Below, one piece after another: positions 63,220 through 64,000 of a stretch of DNA of 64,000 nucleotides (positions are counted from its first letter, which is position 1; the number at the start of each line of letters is the position of its first letter). Origin of the DNA: Klebsiella pneumoniae (GTDB lineage: Bacteria; Pseudomonadota; Gammaproteobacteria; Pseudomonadales; UBA5518); the NCBI GenBank assembly GCA_945862145.1, contig CAMAXE010000020.1, positions 1 to 64,000 on the forward strand, given 5' to 3'. The translations under genes were made by a program, and so were the position numbers. The notes under the pieces are model-generated. The model made no database searches. It worked only from the letters and a program-made list of their open reading frames with translations, and was not told where the DNA came from.

Positions 63220-64000
63220 ATGTCGACCCGCATCCACACCACGCTGCGCATCAACCTCACGGGGCAGGCGCCGGCCGGCGAGAGCGACGGCGAGCGCCTG
63301 CGCAGCGCGGTCGATATGGCCGTCTTCGCCGATCGCCACGACTTCTCGATCGTGAACCTCGAGGAGCATCACTGCGCGGAGGTGGGCTGGCTCTCGTCGC
63401 CGCTGGTGCTGGCCGGGGTCATGGCCGGCCGTACCGAGCGCATCCGCATCCGCATCTGCGCCCTGCTCGTTCCCCTCTACGATCCGCTGCGGCTTGCCGA
63501 GGAGATCGCCATCCTCGACCTCGCCAGCAACGGCCGCGCTCTGGTGGTAACCGGTCAGGGCTATAGACCCGTCGAGTACCACGCGATGGACAAAAACTGG
63601 GACAGCCGGGGCGCAGACACCGACTTCATCATCGAGACACTGCTGAAGGCCTGGACCGGCGAAGCCTTCGAGTACCGTGGCCGAACGGTGCGCGTAGGGC
63701 CCGTCCCCCAGACCAAGCCACATCCCCCGCTGTGGTATGGCGGCATGAGCAAGGCCGCAGCACGGCGTGCGGCACGTTTCGGCCTGCCCTTCTATCCGCC
63801 GGCAGAGATGCCTGATTTGATAAGTACTTACAGCGATGAGCTAATAAAGGTTGGCAAGACTGGCAGCGTGGATTGGCCACGCGAAGGTACCAGTCTTATC
63901 TTCATCGACGAGGATCCCGAGTGTGCCTGGCAGGAGATCGGACCCTGCCTGCTGGCCGAGGCTGCCGAATACGGCGGCTGGGCGCGGGAGGGGGTGGAGC
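63220..64000 (+). CDS. LLM class flavin-dependent oxidoreductase (luciferase-like), truncated by window edge
   Basis: The first 260 codons of a bacterial-luciferase-like FMN monooxygenase. The sequence has GESDGERLRSAVDMAVFADRHDFSIVNLEEHHCAEVGWLSSPLVLAGVMAGRTERIRIR, the region of alkanal monooxygenases that binds F420 or FMN, and PLYDPLRLAEEIAILDLASNGRALVVTGQGY. AAGAG lies upstream of the ATG at 63220. The C-terminus is outside the window. Divergent from the epimerase gene by 96 bases. The substrate is unknown. Confidence 0.85.
   Translation, partial: MSTRIHTTLRINLTGQAPAGESDGERLRSAVDMAVFADRHDFSIVNLEEHHCAEVGWLSSPLVLAGVMAGRTERIRIRICALLVPLYDPLRLAEEIAILDLASNGRALVVTGQGYRPVEYHAMDKNWDSRGADTDFIIETLLKAWTGEAFEYRGRTVRVGPVPQTKPHPPLWYGGMSKAAARRAARFGLPFYPPAEMPDLISTYSDELIKVGKTGSVDWPREGTSLIFIDEDPECAWQEIGPCLLAEAAEYGGWAREGVE

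Noticed and set aside
62200-63723. A 507-residue epimerase on the minus strand
   Set aside because: The extra N-terminus is antisense to the luciferase-like gene; a good start with AGGAG at 63123 gives the usual length.

Overview
The window is high-GC (about 65 percent), gene-dense proteobacterial chromosome. A TonB-dependent receptor, LysR/MarR/TetR regulators, a BCCT carrier, a TfpX/TfpZ-type pilin accessory protein, the DUF3348/DUF802/OmpA/DUF2894 module and dispersed REP-like palindromes all point to a Gammaproteobacterium or a close betaproteobacterial relative. The mix of SCP2-type thiolase, DUF35, P450, Rieske oxygenase and acyl-CoA genes resembles environmental bacteria that degrade cyclic or steroid-like hydrophobic compounds. 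The order cannot be fixed from sequence alone.

Left part (1-20 kb). A truncated RHS/YD-type protein sits at the left edge. A long leftward operon follows (10.1 to 0.6 kb): VOC protein, SDR, two crotonase-fold enzymes, a fused indolepyruvate ferredoxin oxidoreductase, an Old Yellow Enzyme-type oxidoreductase, a TetR regulator and an MFS exporter. Upstream lie tandem 84-bp REP-like repeats, a P450 and a TonB-dependent receptor; the last two each have a good sigma70-like promoter. Rightward from 14.7 kb is a compact set: a DegT-fold PLP enzyme with His in place of the Schiff-base Lys, a P450-type ferredoxin, a second P450, a 49-codon VOC remnant and a GMC oxidoreductase. A metallophosphatase and an SDR follow.

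Middle part (21-39 kb). tRNA-Ala(CGC) is followed by a less GC-rich secreted orphan, a SnoaL-like protein, an alcohol dehydrogenase/acyl-CoA synthetase pair and a divergent SCP2-type thiolase. Peroxide defence is prominent: exported catalase-peroxidase KatG, rubrerythrin, a stand-alone rubredoxin and a divergent OxyR with its redox cysteines. Between katG and these genes lies a four-gene coupled operon (30.8-35.0 kb) encoding a MotA/ExbB-like channel with a very long coiled-coil tail, a MotB/OmpA-like stator with a membrane Asp, and two DUF proteins. It has the architecture of an ion-driven motor and is the best candidate for an undescribed system here.

Right part (39-64 kb). An eleven-gene rightward catabolic operon (39.3-48.8 kb) encodes an acyl-CoA ligase, thiolase, DUF35 partner, two SDRs, a two-subunit Rieske dioxygenase, MarR, a crotonase, an acyl-CoA dehydrogenase and a RidA-like protein. 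A second MarR lies divergently at its head. Then come an APC permease, a second REP-like element, L-serine dehydratase, a YkgJ-type Cys-cluster protein, a methyltransferase with a regulatory domain, and a group suggesting use of methylated or onium compounds: GcvT/DmdA-like enzyme, aldehyde dehydrogenase, LysR, quinone-oxidoreductase-like MDR, carboxylesterase and BCCT transporter. An NAD-dependent epimerase and a truncated luciferase-like monooxygenase close the window.
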